Notes: generated from the sequence alone by a model not told the origin. 64,000 bases of DNA from Volvox africanus (GCA_030268105.1 BSDZ01000014.1:2190501-2254500), one strand, 5' to 3'. Positions 10,692 to 24,579 are shown, counted from the stretch's first letter. Numbers and translations: made by a program.

Positions 10692-13014
10692 ATGGCTCCA
10701 ACATATGCAGACCATCTTACTGTAAGCCTTATTACGAAGGACCGCAGCTGTTCCGGTTGTGGCTGCCTGTCGCAGTTAGCCTTATTCGACGAACGTTTTG
10801 CTGATATATGTTCAGGTCGTCAAGGGCTTTTGCGACAAGGCTGATGGCAAGGATAAGCTGACAGCACTTATCCAGGTGTTTTCAAACATTCTTCCGTTAT
10901 TATCTCGGCAATGCTGTCAACGCTCCACAACGTGTCCCTTGCTGCCACTTCGCAGTATGCGTGCATGTTCATCTCAGCTGGTGAACCCGGCAATATTAAA
11001 AAGATTCAGGCGTCTGTGACAGCCGCACGGAAGGTGTTCCGTGTCATGCGCGTGAGTAACTAGGGCTATCGCCAAGAACGGCATAAAGTGAAGAATTATC
11101 TATATAACACTTTATAAATTGTGCAGCCTCTCGAGCTCGTGACACCATTGCTCATCCAGCTGGGTTATACGGGGAAGCAGCCGGTCCTCCTGGAGGCAAT
11201 CAACAAGGTGCGTTGCTGCCGAAGTTGCAAATTACATGTTGCTATTCAATGGACGCAGAACACGGCTGTGTCATGAAGCATTTCGGGTACTGTCCTGCAG
11301 AGGCTGTACGCAGGCCGTTTCCTCGTGCTCGACATAGCAGGGATACTTGATAGTCTCGAGGGCCACATCCGTGCCTTGGGAGTAAGCATGCACTACTATA
11401 CAAGTTGCATATAGCGTATAGACACAGATGACGAAGTCGTCTTGAAAACGCTGGCTACGGTTCTGCATCCCTGCGTTTTGAAGACTATATGGGGCACACA
11501 ACTCCCATGCCGGTGCGACACATAAGCTGCTCGTGTGAGCTCGCCGAACTACTGGACCCACATGCGCAATCTATCCGGGGATGCCTGACCCAGTTGTCAG
11601 GTGATTATCTTGGCGCTACCCCAAAACGTGTTTTCGTCGCCCCTGAATAAACACACAGGTGAAGGCCATCCTGATGGCTATTTACTTCGGTGCTGATCAC
11701 GTCGTCTGGGCTCACCAAATAGGTCTCATTTCGGACAAGAAGATCGGAGAGCGGTGAGCATACCGTATGCATGTTGTCGTGTGGCGTACGTAACTGCCAT
11801 GCATCGCCATGGGTCTCGCTTGAGGTGATCTGACAAATCTGACACCCTATAGTGTGAAGACGCATGGGGCCCCTCATGAGGCAGCTGTCGAACATCGCGT
11901 GTCGATTTTCAGACATTCTGGTGGTTGCAGCGTGGCCTGGCCATCGTCTTCCCACATTTACTTTCAAGCGTCGAGCTCATCTCTACATCAAGTTGGTGGA
12001 GATGTTTCCTTCACGCTTACTTCATCTCTTTTCTTTTTCTTTTTCTTTTCTTTTCTGTTCATATGATTATAAACGTATATGGTGTATGGTAACGATGGCA
12101 CTTGCACTGGCGGGATTTAACCTTCTCGCAGGTATCAGAAGCTGTCTCTCTGGTCTTGGGCGCTCGGGTCTGTGTGCACTATAGCTGCCGAGGGCTGGCA
12201 GATCACGGCAGCGGACGTGGCTCGCAAAGAGGGAGAGACAGAAGAGGAGTATGGCAAGCGGATGGAGGAGGTCAAAAAACAGATCAACCACCGCCTGTTC
12301 ATTCTCATCCATGCGCTGTTCCAGGTGCGTTGCTGCAGGTTTTTTGGAAAATTGGAACAGGTCTCTTCCTGCGGGACACTTATCTGGTAGCAAGAGACAA
12401 AACGGTGGCTTTCCAGGCTTAAGGCGCGTCCCCGCGCCCGTAAAGGCTCCTGGTGGTGGGTGAGGTCAGTTGCAGTTTCGATGGCCATATTGGTGTTATC
12501 GGGTCTCATAGCAGTGGAAGAATCTGGTTAACGCAAGGCCAGGACAGTAAGAGACAAAGGGACAAGGGCCAGGGTTCTCCGTCGTACCAGACAGCTAGGT
12601 GAGGCCATGCGTTGATCGTTGATCAGATTCTTCCACTGCTATGAGACCCGATAGCACCAATATTCTCATCCGAAGCTGCAACTGACCTCATAGCTCGGTC
12701 TGGCATGGCTGGACGAATGACATGAAGTGGTGCTTTGCAGAGAGGGGCTGGAGACAGTTTGGTGGATGTGAGTGTTTTTGTTCATATGCTCCTTGATTGT
12801 GTTCTTGGGTGTAACCCAATTGCTTATTAAAAGCCGCATGCACTGCGTCCTGGGCTGCCTTTTCCTGCAGGCTGCGCTTGCGGCAGGTCTTTTGCAGGTG
12901 GCGCCGCTGAAGCCGCGCACGGTCGGCTTCCTGGGAGTGGTGGCTTCGGCGATGAACTGCTACATGCTGCTACCGGCATACCCCAAGATGGCGGCCAAGC
13001 CCAAGACGCAGTGA
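10692..13014 (+). CDS. PEX11: Peroxisomal membrane protein PEX11
   Basis: Seven exons (10692-10721, 10816-10875, 10956-11051, 11127-11207, 11659-11753, 12132-12324, 12871-13014) join in phase into 699 nt, or 232 residues. ATG and TGA are in place and all introns are GT-AG. The N-terminal GKDKLTALIQYACMFIS matches the PEX11 amphipathic-helix region (GRDKLLKxxQY in the family). AARKVFRVMRPLEL, MAIYFGADHVVWA and a C-terminal hydrophobic segment (FLGVVASAMNCYMLLP) are also typical. A charged loop (RKEGETEEEYGKRMEEVKKQ) precedes the last helices. PEX11 bends and elongates the peroxisome membrane before fission. Length is normal for the family (about 230-260). Intron 6 carries a hairpin insertion at 12460-12691. 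Confidence 0.92.
12460..12691. mobile_element. MITE-like hairpin in PEX11 intron 6
   Basis: Two arms of about 65 bp (12460-12526 and 12624-12691) are nearly perfect reverse complements. The outer ends are GAGGTCAGTTGCAG and CTGCAACTGACCTC. A loop of about 100 bp separates them and there is no coding capacity. The element is inside an intron and does not touch the splice sites. A target duplication could not be assigned. Confidence 0.8.
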
Positions 13015-13750
13015 GAATGCCCAAGGTCAAGACCGCTTCTGTTGGGCCGTGCGGGTTATGGGATGATGGCCCGATGGTTCCCGATGGCCCTGCTGTGCCC
13101 TTTGCCCTTACAGCCTGCCCGGTCGTCCCAGAAGACGTCACTTTGTCTTTTGCCTTGCCTTGCTTTCCCTTGCCTTGGGGTGGTGCATGTGATGGAAGGG
13201 GCGTCGCGTCAGTTCGCATTCTTCTTCAATGTAGGACTTGCGGGTGGCCGTGGCTGACCCGTGGGTCATTGACCGTCGCGATCTGTGTCTGCCTGCCTCT
13301 CAAAATCTTTATAGTAGGCAGAGCAGTTAACATACTTCTTGTACGATTTCGGAGTAGTGCAGGAGGGCATATTTTTACTTGCTGCCACATTGGCAATGCG
13401 CACTGATCAGAGCCGACGGTTCTGGTACATGAAGTTAAGTGTCGTACTTGAAGGTATATATGTGAGGGGATTAGTTTCGTATTCTCTTGTCCTTCAACAA
13501 TGGAAAGCGTTTTTGTGCGATATGATCGGATCACCCTGGGAATTGGAATGGGGATCACCAACCCGCCCGCCCGAGGCCGAGTTTGCCGTTCATTATGTAT
13601 TTTGTTCGGGGGAGTGCCTTTAGGCAACAACATATTCTTATTTGAAAATAGGTAGATGTTTTAGTATCAACCTCGGCTGCATATAGAGTGTTCCCGCGGC
13701 TGAATGTCTTCTTATTGCTGCTGCTGCTGTAATAAAAGCTCTGTAACTAT
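13015..13750 (+). terminator. PEX11 3' UTR with paired TGTAA polyadenylation motifs
   Basis: No coding evidence follows the PEX11 stop. TGTAA, the usual volvocine polyadenylation signal, occurs at 13728-13732 and 13742-13746, directly after a CTG run. This would give a 3' UTR of about 0.7 kb. The near-palindrome GACCCGTGGGTC lies inside it at 13256-13267. Confidence 0.5.
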
Positions 13751-15159
13751 TATTATGCTTAGCCATGCTCCCTCAATCTCTACACGGTAAGATCACCCCC
13801 TGTTTGTTCCTCCAACGATCAACATAGCAGCAGCCTGGCGAGTGATTCAGTGCCCAAATTGTGTTAGCAAAATTCCTAGACTTTCGGCTTCGTCGAGCAA
13901 TTCAGTTTTGGCTGAGCTTGCTTGGGCCAGCGCCAATACACATTAAAACCCTAACACCTTAATCATGGACGGCACCTGTTTCTATGCAGAGCCGAGCCGC
14001 GTCGATGACGCGACTTGGGCATATACCCAAGGCTAATAGGAGGGCAAGCTACCCACCAGATTAGTTATTATGATGCTGTTTTGCAAGGTAACGGGCTATC
14101 CACATGGCTCACTGCTCATGTTCAGAACTCCCCGATCCACGTACAGGGCCCCCTGGTAGATGGCTGCATAATGTCATTTATTAATCTTCCTAATGATATT
14201 ATCAGATTCCACCTGGCACGTTGGCAGCCGGGCAGTTGGCACTTGGAAGGCTTGACTCCTGGCAGTCGGATGGATGGCGTTGACTATTGTACGGGGAACG
14301 GCAACGGAATTCCCCGGAAACCCGACTCGCAACAACTCTACTGAGTTGTAAGTTATACGTAGTTATATTATAGATATACTAGACTATGATTATAACTTCT
14401 GCAATGTCGTTTTATCTGGGCTCTACGATTTCGCAGCTTGGAAGTGAGGAAATATATGTATGCATAACTGCCATTCATTTGGGCTAGGTGGAACTTAGGC
14501 TGCAATATGAACTCTCCAATACTTCAAACTCCTTGTTTCAGCAAGATGATATGTTTTGATTAGCAATAGCGTCAGATTCGTCTATATTCAGCATTTCCTT
14601 TTACACCGAAAATGCCGACGTAAGCATTGCACACACTTCAGTACCTCAGCAGGGGACAATCCGAAGGGTTGGAACTGTTAAGATGGCACATCCTTTTCAA
14701 CAAAGAAAACTTCTGGTCACGGTGCGAAACATCCCAAGTTGGTCGATTGTACTCGAACTGGCCCTAAGTGAGGCGAAACGCAATTCCCACACGAACCAAT
14801 ACCAATCAGGTTTGCAAGGCGGAAATTGGATGGGACCAGCCTGAGTCTTCGGCGCTGCAATCTGGATACGTGACGCTGGTCGCTGGCCCATTTCGGTATG
14901 CGCGGGATAGAGTTGGGGATGGCCTTCACGGAGGGCACCGACAAACTCTTTCTGGCCCCCTCAACCCTCAACCCTGAATCGTCCAATCTCTAACCTCTAA
15001 CCGAACATGTGTTGTCCTCGGGCCGTTGTGTCTGTTGTGTCTTGTCTGTTGAGTTTATTCGGCTGTACTGTAGTTAGCGGTTAGGAGTAATGTTAATTCT
15101 GGTGGTGCTCGTTGTATCTTATTTGGGACAAACCTTGACCTTTGTATGGCGTCAAAGTA
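13751..15159. other. Intergenic, nothing recognised
   Basis: Open frames of up to about 110 codons exist, for example 14015-14344 on the plus strand. None has a recognisable domain, compositional bias like the neighbouring exons, or matching splice sites. Confidence 0.4.
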
Positions 15160-18100
15160 ATGTCACCATGCCACCCCTCATCCCCTCTCCTCTTCACCGC
15201 TCTGGTTCCACTTCATCGTACCAAACACAGAGCCTCTACACGAACCGTGCCAGCCACTCGGAAAACTCGTCCCGGTATCTTGCTCTCCGGCCCCGCCTCC
15301 GGCCCCTCCGGCCCCTCCGGCCCGGGCCACGGTCAGGTTTTAAGCTGGGCTCCCTCTCTGGGTCCCGAACTGTTTGTCTTGACAGAGGATTGCTTACTGG
15401 TAGCGGATCTCGTCGTGGGGGCTGAGCTGTGGGGGCAGAAGAGTGGCGGGCGCTGGAACAACTCCGAAACCCTCTATGGGCAGGTAGGGTCCCGCTTGCA
15501 GAGAAGAGATAACGATTTAGGCACGCGGGGAGAGGTAGGGCGGTTTGTACGGATTATAGGAATTCCCATCCCCTCAATATATTGAAGGGGGGAGATATGG
15601 GCACTGGGTTGGAATTTTATAACTTCCCTAGGTTGTGTAATTTCCAACCCTAAAAGAGAAATATTTCTAATAATAATATTTCACGTTCGCCGGCATGGTC
15701 CTGTGCGTCTAAGTTATTCCTCGCTTGCCGATACCGTATGGTAACACACTTATTGGATCATGTCGTACTGTTGCCATACAACTGCTGGTTTTCATGTTCA
15801 GTCGGAAATTTGTCTGGATGCGGAAGGTCAGGCGCTGTTGCTGTCGGGGCGCTGTCTGGAGGTCCGGCTGCCGCTGATGCAGCCGCAGGGGCAGGGCGGT
15901 GGAGGGAAGGGAAAGGGTGGCGCTGCAAGCGCCGGCGCTGGCGGTGGTGCGGCCGCCGGCAGCACCGGCCGGCCCACAGCCGCCGCTACAGCTGGAGCCA
16001 CCTCTCCCCCGCCACCTGTCTTGGGCGTACTGGCTCTCAGTATGCTGCTACAGCCCGCAGACGCTGAAGCGGGTAAGTGGTAGCGTAAGCGACGAACTTA
16101 CCTCAAGCGTGTACAAGCGAATGGCAGACATTGTACGGAATTTATGTTTGGGATGTACTAGTCCAGGCTGGTTTCTATGTAATCCTTGTTGACATAGTCA
16201 CGGGCATATTTCAATCCGTGAAACCAAGCATAAAGAATTTGGAAACATACTGCAGTACACACACGCACAGGTTCACGTTTACACGGGTCCCCTTTCTCGC
16301 CCTCCCCGCGCTCTGTTACCCCACCCGTCCCCCCCCCCCCTCTCTCTCCCCCTCTCTTTCCCCCTCGCATACACAGCCGTGGCTCGGCACCTGCCACCCG
16401 AACTAGTTCCTCGACTGCTCATCGACACCACCCGGCTTCTACCCGGGGCTGTGGTGCGGGGGGCGTCGGGGGTTGCGTACGTGGAGCCCTGCGTCATGTT
16501 TCTAAGGTGTGGCATATTTAATTAAATTAAAAACTAAAAACTAAGCATTTGTAATGTTTAAAACTTAAGGTTTTACTAAAATGGTTTGCACAAGTTGGTA
16601 CGAAAATTGTAAAACGGAATTTTAATAAGAAAGTTGATAAAGACATTTACCTAGAGAGTACCATAATGTAAGAGACATACCTGGAGGTGATGATGATGAT
16701 GTGAAAAACTTCTTACATTATGAAATGCATTCAGGGCGGGTAAGCCCCTGTGCCCACCAAATACAGACGGGGGGATGCTCCGAGACCAGTGCGGCTTGTT
16801 TCGGTATTGTTTCGGTATTGTTTCGGTATTGTTAAATTGATTGGTATCCCTGATCTCCCCTGACTACTGGTTCTTGTTTTGTGATCCAATTAGGTTTACA
16901 TACATAAAACAATTTATTAAAATCTATATACACAATCATATATATAATCCGATTGTGGAATTTTATTCTTAAAATTCACTAAATCATAAAGTAATGTCAG
17001 TTAATAATTTGCTAATTATGAATAACCGCCTCTCAGGATCCGTTTGATCTCGGCTACTGGTCTGGGTCGCGGCGGCAAGGAGGGCGCCCCCAGGCGCTGC
17101 TCCACCCCCGGCCAATTTCAACCCCACCACCACCACCACCAGACGCCGCATCATCACAACCACCATTGCCCTCATGGCGGCGGGGAGGGCAGCAGCCGGG
17201 GGCCCTTTCCCGCCCTCCCTGGACAATTACAGGAACTGGGAGCGAAGTTCCAGGCGCATGTCGACCGAACCATGGGTCACGTCGGCGCCTTTCTCAGTCG
17301 GCTTAAGGAGCGCGGAGGGAAGAACAGAGGGCTGGTGGCGGCGGCGGCGACGACGGCGGCGGTGGGGCAGCGCATGCAGTCGGTGACGGTGGCTGCACCG
17401 CCGCCGATGAAGGCGGGCGGTACGACACGTCGAAAGTCCATGGAAGAAGTACAGAGCCATGAAATCAGGACGAGCAATAACGGCAGTGGCGGCGGCGGCG
17501 GATATGAGGCAGGAGTCGACCATGCGGCGGCAGAGGCGGTTATGTCGTTGCTGGAGAGTAACGGATTTGCCGTTGTAGACAACCGCCGCCTGTCGAATTA
17601 TTTCTGGTGCAAGGTGGGCCTTGTGCATACAACCAGTTTGGGGGTTCGGAGTCACCCGCAAAGCTGAAACCTGAACATTCACTTGAGGTAAGGATGTGTT
17701 AAGTTTTTGGCAAATCCATTCCGTTGTACATGTACAACATGTTCCAACAAAAAACACTAATGCGTCATGGTTCCATATCAAAGAAGTACAAATTATAATG
17801 CCGTACACGCTGTGCATGCTTGTATCACAGGTGTCGTACGAGGGCCAGTACCATACCAGCCGCCTGGTGCCGGTCGCCGGTGGCGCGGTACGGTGGGATG
17901 AGACATTTGTCATGGCCGCGCTGCGACCCGCCCGTACAGCACCGTTAGAGATTGAGCTGTACGGCAGTAACGACAGCAGGTACGTGATTCTCTCTCCGTC
18001 TTCGTGTATGTTAGCGCCGACGCTGTCACCCACCGCCACTGACCCACCGCCACTGACCCACCGCTGCCGCAGGTCCCGTGGGAAGGTGGTCTGCCAGCTG

Positions 18101-21100
18101 TCCATTCCCCTTTGCGACCTAATAGATCAAGTCCTCCGAAACCACCACCACAGGGTTTCGGAGCAAGAGAACCAGAGAAGAGAACAGCTTCACCGAGAAG
18201 AGCAGCAGCAGCTACTGCAAGAACTGAATTATCGCCAGCGACGTCACCCTCGGAGCCGATTTAGAATCTTGCCTGGAGTACGGACCGTACGGTCTGCCTT
18301 TTCATCGGTCGCCAAGGCAGCAGCAGCGGCTGTCGGCGCCGTTGGCGGCGGCGCCGCTGGGTTGCCGCCGTACCATCCCGAAACCTGGCCACGCGGCCGC
18401 GCGATGTTGACGGCACGAATTGGCGGACCGGGGGGTCATGCGTCAGCGACCCATGGGTCACCTATTGGCCCCGACGGCGGCGTGCGCGAGTGCACTTTTC
18501 ATTTTGAGGTGGAGTTAGTGGACGCCGACACTCGGGCCGCTGCGAACGACACGCAAATCCTTCCCTGGAGTATGACACAGCAGCAACAGTTGCAAAAGCT
18601 CCAGGGAGGTGGGCTGCCGGCGGCAGCGGCAGCGGCGGCCACCGCCGGCGACAGTGATTTTGCCCTTGACTCCGCAACGCTTTACGCTGTCGGCGGCGGC
18701 GGCGGCGGCGGCATGGCGACGCGGCAGGGCTCGACAGGCAGCGTGGTTATCGCCGCCGCCGCTGCCGTCAGTAGCGCCACCGCGGGCGCCATCTTGAGCC
18801 CGCCCTGGAGTCCGCTCTCCCGTACTGGCGGCGACGTGCTTACCCCGGGGGGTACAGCGCCCAGTGGAGTCCTAGGGTAAGGCAGTTTAACCTAGTTAGG
18901 CTACAGCATCACGGGCGAGTTGGTAATCCGCTGAGAAACCGGTTGAAGATCGTTAAGATGTGGAGGTTTAGCATATTATATACAACAAAAGGGCCTATTA
19001 ATTTTACGTAAGGATTTCGTAAATGATCATTTCGATATGGTATTGTACGAAGAAAGGACGTGTGCTTGCTTTTGATTTTTCCAATGACAAGAGGTTTAAG
19101 TTTAACGATTAACGGTTTGGGGCCCTTATAAACGCAAGGGCCGTCTCAACTGCCGTCCGACCTCACCCGTGGCCGCACCCGTGACAATGCGCTTCAGTTT
19201 GGGGTCCGTTGTGGCGGCATGCTTCATCCATGAGGCGTCGGCGCCGGCGGCACGGCAGCCGCCGACGGAGGCGGCGGAGGCGACGGAGGCGCCGCCACCG
19301 CCGCTGCTAGGCGAGGAGGACATATGGCTGCCGCCGCAAGGCTTGCCGCACATACGTAGCCATGTGGCGGATGGAACCGCCGTCGCCGATGCTGCCGTAC
19401 AGCGTCCGTCGTCCCCAGCGTCGACGGCGGCCTATGAGCTAGACGACTCACCCATTGCTGCCAATCACAGTGTATCCGTGACGGCGCCGGAGACGGGAAT
19501 CCCGTGCACTCCCACAGTACGCGTTGATTCTGTACTTCAGCCCTCCGCCGCAGCAACCATAGCGGCGGCGGCGGCGGCGGCGGGTCCGCCACCAGCGGGG
19601 CTGTGCCCCGCGGCGGCGCTTGCCGCCAGCGCTTGCGCCACGTTGTCCTTGGTTTGTCACGATTTGGAACTCGAGCGGCCGCCGGAAGCTACTGTCGGCG
19701 GCAGTGGCGTTGCCGTCGGCGGCCAGGCAGCGCAGCACGCCGCCGCCGTCGCCGCCATTACGCAAGGCGACTACTTCGTTGCGATTCGCTGCGGTCCCGT
19801 GTGGGTCACGACAAACAGCCTGAGGGTAGTCGGAACCGGCATAAGTGGCGGCTCCGCCGCCGCCGCCGCCGCCGCCAGCGGCGGCGCCCGGCTGACACCG
19901 CACCTCGGCCTCGTTGCACCCCTGCTTAAGCCGTCAACGCTCGTGAGCCTGGCTCTTTTTCGCCGTACGGATGTCGTGGCGGGCAAAAAGGTAAATTTCT
20001 CTCTTGGGCTGCATGCCGTTTCTGTGTCTTGAGTGTGGGTTTCGTGGCATTCGTACTCTTTTCACCTTTCCCCTCCCCTTCCCTCCCTCCTTTCTCAAGT
20101 CCCCTCCTCATCTGGAAACACCCCTCCCCAACACACGCACACACACATCAGGTGCTCAATGTACGCGCCATGATCGGGATGATGGCTTCGGAGCAGTTGA
20201 TCGGAAAGCTGAGGCTGAGGGCGTCGAGCTTGGTACCCGGAAAACCGGTGACGGTATCCCTGCCACTTAAAGGTGTGTGTGTATGTGTTTGTATGGGGGG
20301 TGGTTCCGTCAAAGTCTTCGATTTCCAAACTCGCGCCCAGCCCCCCGCCTACACCAGCCATTGGTCTCCGGCACGTGGCGGTGAGGCTCTTAGGGTTTCG
20401 GTTTATCCCCCCGGGTATTCCCCCGGGCAGGATTCCACCTGAGCAGGCCCTGCTCAGCAGGGCCAGGTCTCGTTTGTTCGCGTTTCCCCTTACCCCTCCT
20501 CCCCGCACATTCCCCCCGCACCCCCAAACCCTGAACTCCAAACCCCCACTACACGAACCCATTCGAACTGTCTTTCTTCCCTCTCTTCCCCCGACCCACA
20601 CCCGACCCACACCCCCGACCCACACCCCGGGCAGCCGAGCGCTCCGGCCCTCGACCCTGCGCCACCGCCGCCTGGTGCCGAATGACACTGCTGATGTCAC
20701 TGGGACCCATGGGTCTGTCACAGCTCGTTGTGGCGTACACCGCACCGCCCACCTACCCTCCGATAGCCATGCTACAGGTGAGTGAGTGTGGGTGGGGGAG
20801 AGGGGGAAGACGAGTACACAAGACCTGGTGCTGTTGGGGTGGCGTGGTTTGAGTGAGGTGGGGTGGATCACTGCAGAGCTGTGTATGTGTGTGTGTATTC
20901 ATAATTGTGTGTTCCGTACCTTCGCCTGTGATTTTCCCCCTCCATGCTCCCATCGGTTGGGTTTTAGGGGTATGAGACTTAGGGTACTTCATATGGTGTT
21001 TTTATGGGGGCTGGGACTGTGATCCTCATAACTTTCGTCGTGCATTCGCAGTGTTCCCCGGTTTCTCTTTCCGAGGTTTTCGTATTTCCGCGTTCCATAA

Positions 21101-23302
21101 AAAACTGAAAATCCACCTCTCCTTCCCCGCAAGGCGGGTGCTGTGCCAGGGCAGGGTTTGAGCGACACGTTACCCCTGACGGACCCGACGAAAAGGGTGG
21201 AGTCGGAAGCGCTGAAGAGGCGGGAGCGACGGCTGGTCATTAAGTGGGTTTAGATCTTGAAGGAGCGGGCTCCAGGGGGGGGCGGCAGCTCCTGCCCCGT
21301 TTGTGGATAGAGCCTTATGTACGGCCTGACAGAGTCAGATAGGGTAGACCGGGGTTTTGATGCGCGCCGGGAGCAAACTGAAAACCCCCAACGGCAACTG
21401 GGGAAGCTTAATTCAGGTCGTACCGCTACCTTGCTCTCCTCCGCCTTGGCGGCCCGTTAGCTACTGCTATTGATACTGCTACTGCTGCTGCTACTGCCGA
21501 CCCATGGATCAATTCAGGTGGGTGTCAGAAAGCAGCCCCGGTCTGTCCCCCAACGCCTCCCGCAAGCTGGTGGAGGACGGCCGTACGGAATTCAACCCTG
21601 GGCGTACGACACAGAACTGGCGTCGTATTGGCAGGTACGTGTTTCACGGTGGTTCGGGGTCAAGGAATCTCCCCCCGCGCGTTCAACCCCCCTCCACTCC
21701 TGCCCGTTCCCGTACAGGGCCTTATCCTCAACAGAGCCCCTTAAGTTATTCTGGGCGCGAGTTCAAAGCTGGAGTAGTCCCCCCCTTACCTTGGCTGTAG
21801 CAGCTGCGGAAGTAGCGCTACTGCTGTGGCCATCCCGTACACTGGCGCTACTGCTATTGGCGCTTATGGCACGGATGTTAGTACAGCGGGCTTCGCTGCT
21901 ACGTCCCTCTGACGAGGGGGATGATGTCCTGATGGATAAGCACGGCGACAGCACGGCAGCGGCGGCGGCGGCGGCGGTAGCGACGGAAGTGACGGCGGAT
22001 GCCGCCGCCGTCGACGGCGATGCTGGCGGACGGCGGATGAGGGCTGGATCAGGGGCTGCGGCGGCAATGGTGCACTTTGGTGAGCCGCCTGTGATGGTGG
22101 AAGACATTGGCAATGAACCAGAAGGCGGCGGCGGCGGTGGCGGCGGCGGCGGTGACACTGCTTCCGATCAACCAAGCCCAACGGGCAATTTGGCGACCGG
22201 TGCTTCTTCCATGCCGCCGACACCAACAGCAGCAGGATTATCTGCAGCTTCCAGTAGCCTGACGGCGGCGGCGGCTTCCAACCCCATCTCAATTCCGCCG
22301 TCGCCGACGTTACAGTCTTCAACGCCGTTAAGTGTTTCCGCTACTGCCGCCACTGCTGCCAGCTGGATCTTCGGCACGTCGCCGCCGACGGCGGCAATGA
22401 CAGGCGGCGGTGGCAGCGGTGGCGAATGGGCAGCGCCCCAGCAGCGCGGCGGCGCCGGTAACGCTGGCGGGAGCGGAGGCAGCAGCTTCGGCGGCGCCGA
22501 GGTGCCCAAGGACCCTCTGGGGGCCTTACGTCAGCAGTACGACCACATGGTGTACTTCGGGTTGCGAATTCAGAATGTATTGGACGACATCGCCGGCGGA
22601 ATTGAGCGGCTGCAGGTAGAGGATGGAAAATCGCCTTTCTTGATGTCATGTTTCATGTTCTTCATGGCCCTTATGAAATGGCATGGGTACCGTCGTACGG
22701 CATCTTTGCCGTAATTTACAGTCTTCGGCCCTCTTTGGGGCTCTATGACAACTTTTTACAATTTATTTCGTTGCCGCGAAAGACACAGTCTGCAGCGAAA
22801 CCGTGTACACCGTCCACCTCTATCCCGCGGCATTACCCCTCTCTCCCCTCTGTACCCCCCCTCTCCTTCTCAGCGGTATCATGCCGCGTCTATTCGACTT
22901 CCCCCCTCCCCCCTTTTCCCACCCTGACAACCTCGGGTCCCAATTCCAATTGAAAATATACGGTTGGTTGTTCGGTTGGTTGGCGCATTTTGCAGCACAG
23001 CTCATTGGGCTTCGGTTCCATCGTCTTTTCGCCGTCCTTGCCTCTAACCCCTAACCACCAACTACCAGCCAACAACCAACCACACGCAGGCCCTCTTCAC
23101 TTGGCGCGACCCGGTGGCGTCTGGATGCTTCGTATTGAGCTTAGCGCTGACGGCAGTGATGCTGTGGACTGTTGGGATGCGTTTCGTACTTGGCGCCGTA
23201 CTCTTGTACGATTTACGACCGCCACGGTGGCGTGACCCCTGGCTGCCGCCACCGGCCAACGTGTTTGCGCATTTGCCCACTCGCGCAGATCTGATGATGT
23301 AA
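15160..23302 (+). CDS. MCTP-type C2 / PRT_C membrane protein with Ala/Gly inserts
   Basis: Thirteen exons were traced: 15160-15483, 15802-16072, 16377-16506, 17037-17613, 17831-17979, 18073-18876, about 19139-19990, 20152-20272, 20635-20777, 21134-21243, 21518-21634, 21718-22615 and 23090-23302, about 1570 residues. All junctions agree in phase except exon 6 to 7, where a small exon or another donor is needed. One C2-like segment spans exons 4-6 (NYFWCKVSYEGQYHTSRL, WDETFVMA, LEIELYGSND). A second spans exons 7-9 (GDYFVAIRCG to IGKLRLRASSL). The C-terminus matches PRT_C: a hydrophobic pair (LTLAVAAAEVALLLW...), IQNVLDDIAGGIERLQ, FTWRDP, a second membrane hairpin and FAHLPTRADLMM. Plant MCTPs tether ER to plasma membrane. 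The start is tentative. Usual Ca2+-binding Asp clusters are not evident. Confidence 0.78.
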
Positions 23303-24579
23303 TGTCCTTGGTTGGGCTGTTCGTGGGGTGGTGGTTGAGGTAGTTGGGGTGGTTGTATGGATACGTGTGCCATATGTTTATTCACAGATTAACGAATCGT
23401 TCTTTTTCGGTATTGTGTTTTTAGAGCATTCAGGAATCTGAATCAACGTGATTTGATGATTCGTGTGTGTGTGTTTTATGTGTATGTGTATGTGTATGTG
23501 CAGTGCATATGAAGGGTGTATAATGGGCGTGTGTGTGTGGGGTTGTTAATACGTTGGTGGAGGTTATATTTGTTTCTTTGGGAATATTGCGGATGTTGAA
23601 TCTCAAAATTATGAGAATGGCGGGAGCCTCCCTGCCCTACTGTTGCTTCCTGGTGGTATATCAGGATCCGGGCCTTACGGGGACTGCAAGAATAAGACCG
23701 TAGAGATGTGTGCGTGTGTGTCTTTGCACGGGTATGTTTCACCTCCGGGGGGCGGAGGTCGTAGGTGTTAAAGTATTGGGGTTGTCAAAGCTTTTGTTCA
23801 GAATCTGTACGACAACGAGTACGACAATTGTGATGCACGTATCGTGTATTAATCTTTAGCTTTACAGAGCTGGGGGGAGGTGGAGGCGGTGGAGCGCAGG
23901 GGTGTCTTGTGTTGTATACGTCACAGCTGACATTTCAAACCCATAAAGACAATAAGTCTCAAACTGGCGACAGCAGGGCAGCCAATTTTGTTGTTTCTTT
24001 GTTTGGTTGTTTTTTTCGCGCAACGATAACAGATGGATACAAAACGGCGGTAGAAAGAAGTCCCGTACAAATGGACGGGAGATTGATGGCGGTAGTTGAT
24101 AAGAGGAGTGGTTCTCTCAAACCATTTTCATGTCGACGTTTGGGGTCTGTGAGTGCACCTTCCGCGGCTTCTTCCTCCCTGGGGAGCTGTCGTACTTTCT
24201 TAACATGTTTAGGGTTTTTGGATGAAAACTTAGTTATGCCCTGATAATGATTGACGGCGGCGATACTTTGGGTAACCAACTAACCTACGTATACTTAGTT
24301 AAGGCAAGCTCGATGCCCTCTTCCCCCGTTTCGAGGCGATGTGGCCCCACATAACAGCTTCTCTACAGCAGTACCTCTCTGTCGTGTATTCGTCTCCTCC
24401 TTCCCTTTCCCCCGCCCCCACCTCCCCAAATACACACACACATATACACAGAAAAGCATCAATATACAAAACTGCTGTTCACGCACCGTTGGAACAGTGC
24501 ACAAGGGAATGGGAGGTCTGGCCCTTGCAAAGGGCTTGTACGACATATGTACAGCACGTCAAATGTGCAATGGAAATCG
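23303..24579. other. Shared 3' region between two convergent genes
   Basis: The MCTP-like gene ends from the left and archease ends from the right. The region holds a TG/TATG microsatellite around 23461-23505 and several open frames without support. It most likely contains both 3' UTRs. Confidence 0.45.

Noticed and set aside
14015..14344. Plus-strand 109-codon frame
   Set aside because: Isolated, without domain or splice partners, in an otherwise featureless gap.
23909..24279. Overlapping frames of 106-111 codons on both strands
   Set aside because: They lie in the shared 3' region of two convergent genes and show no domain.
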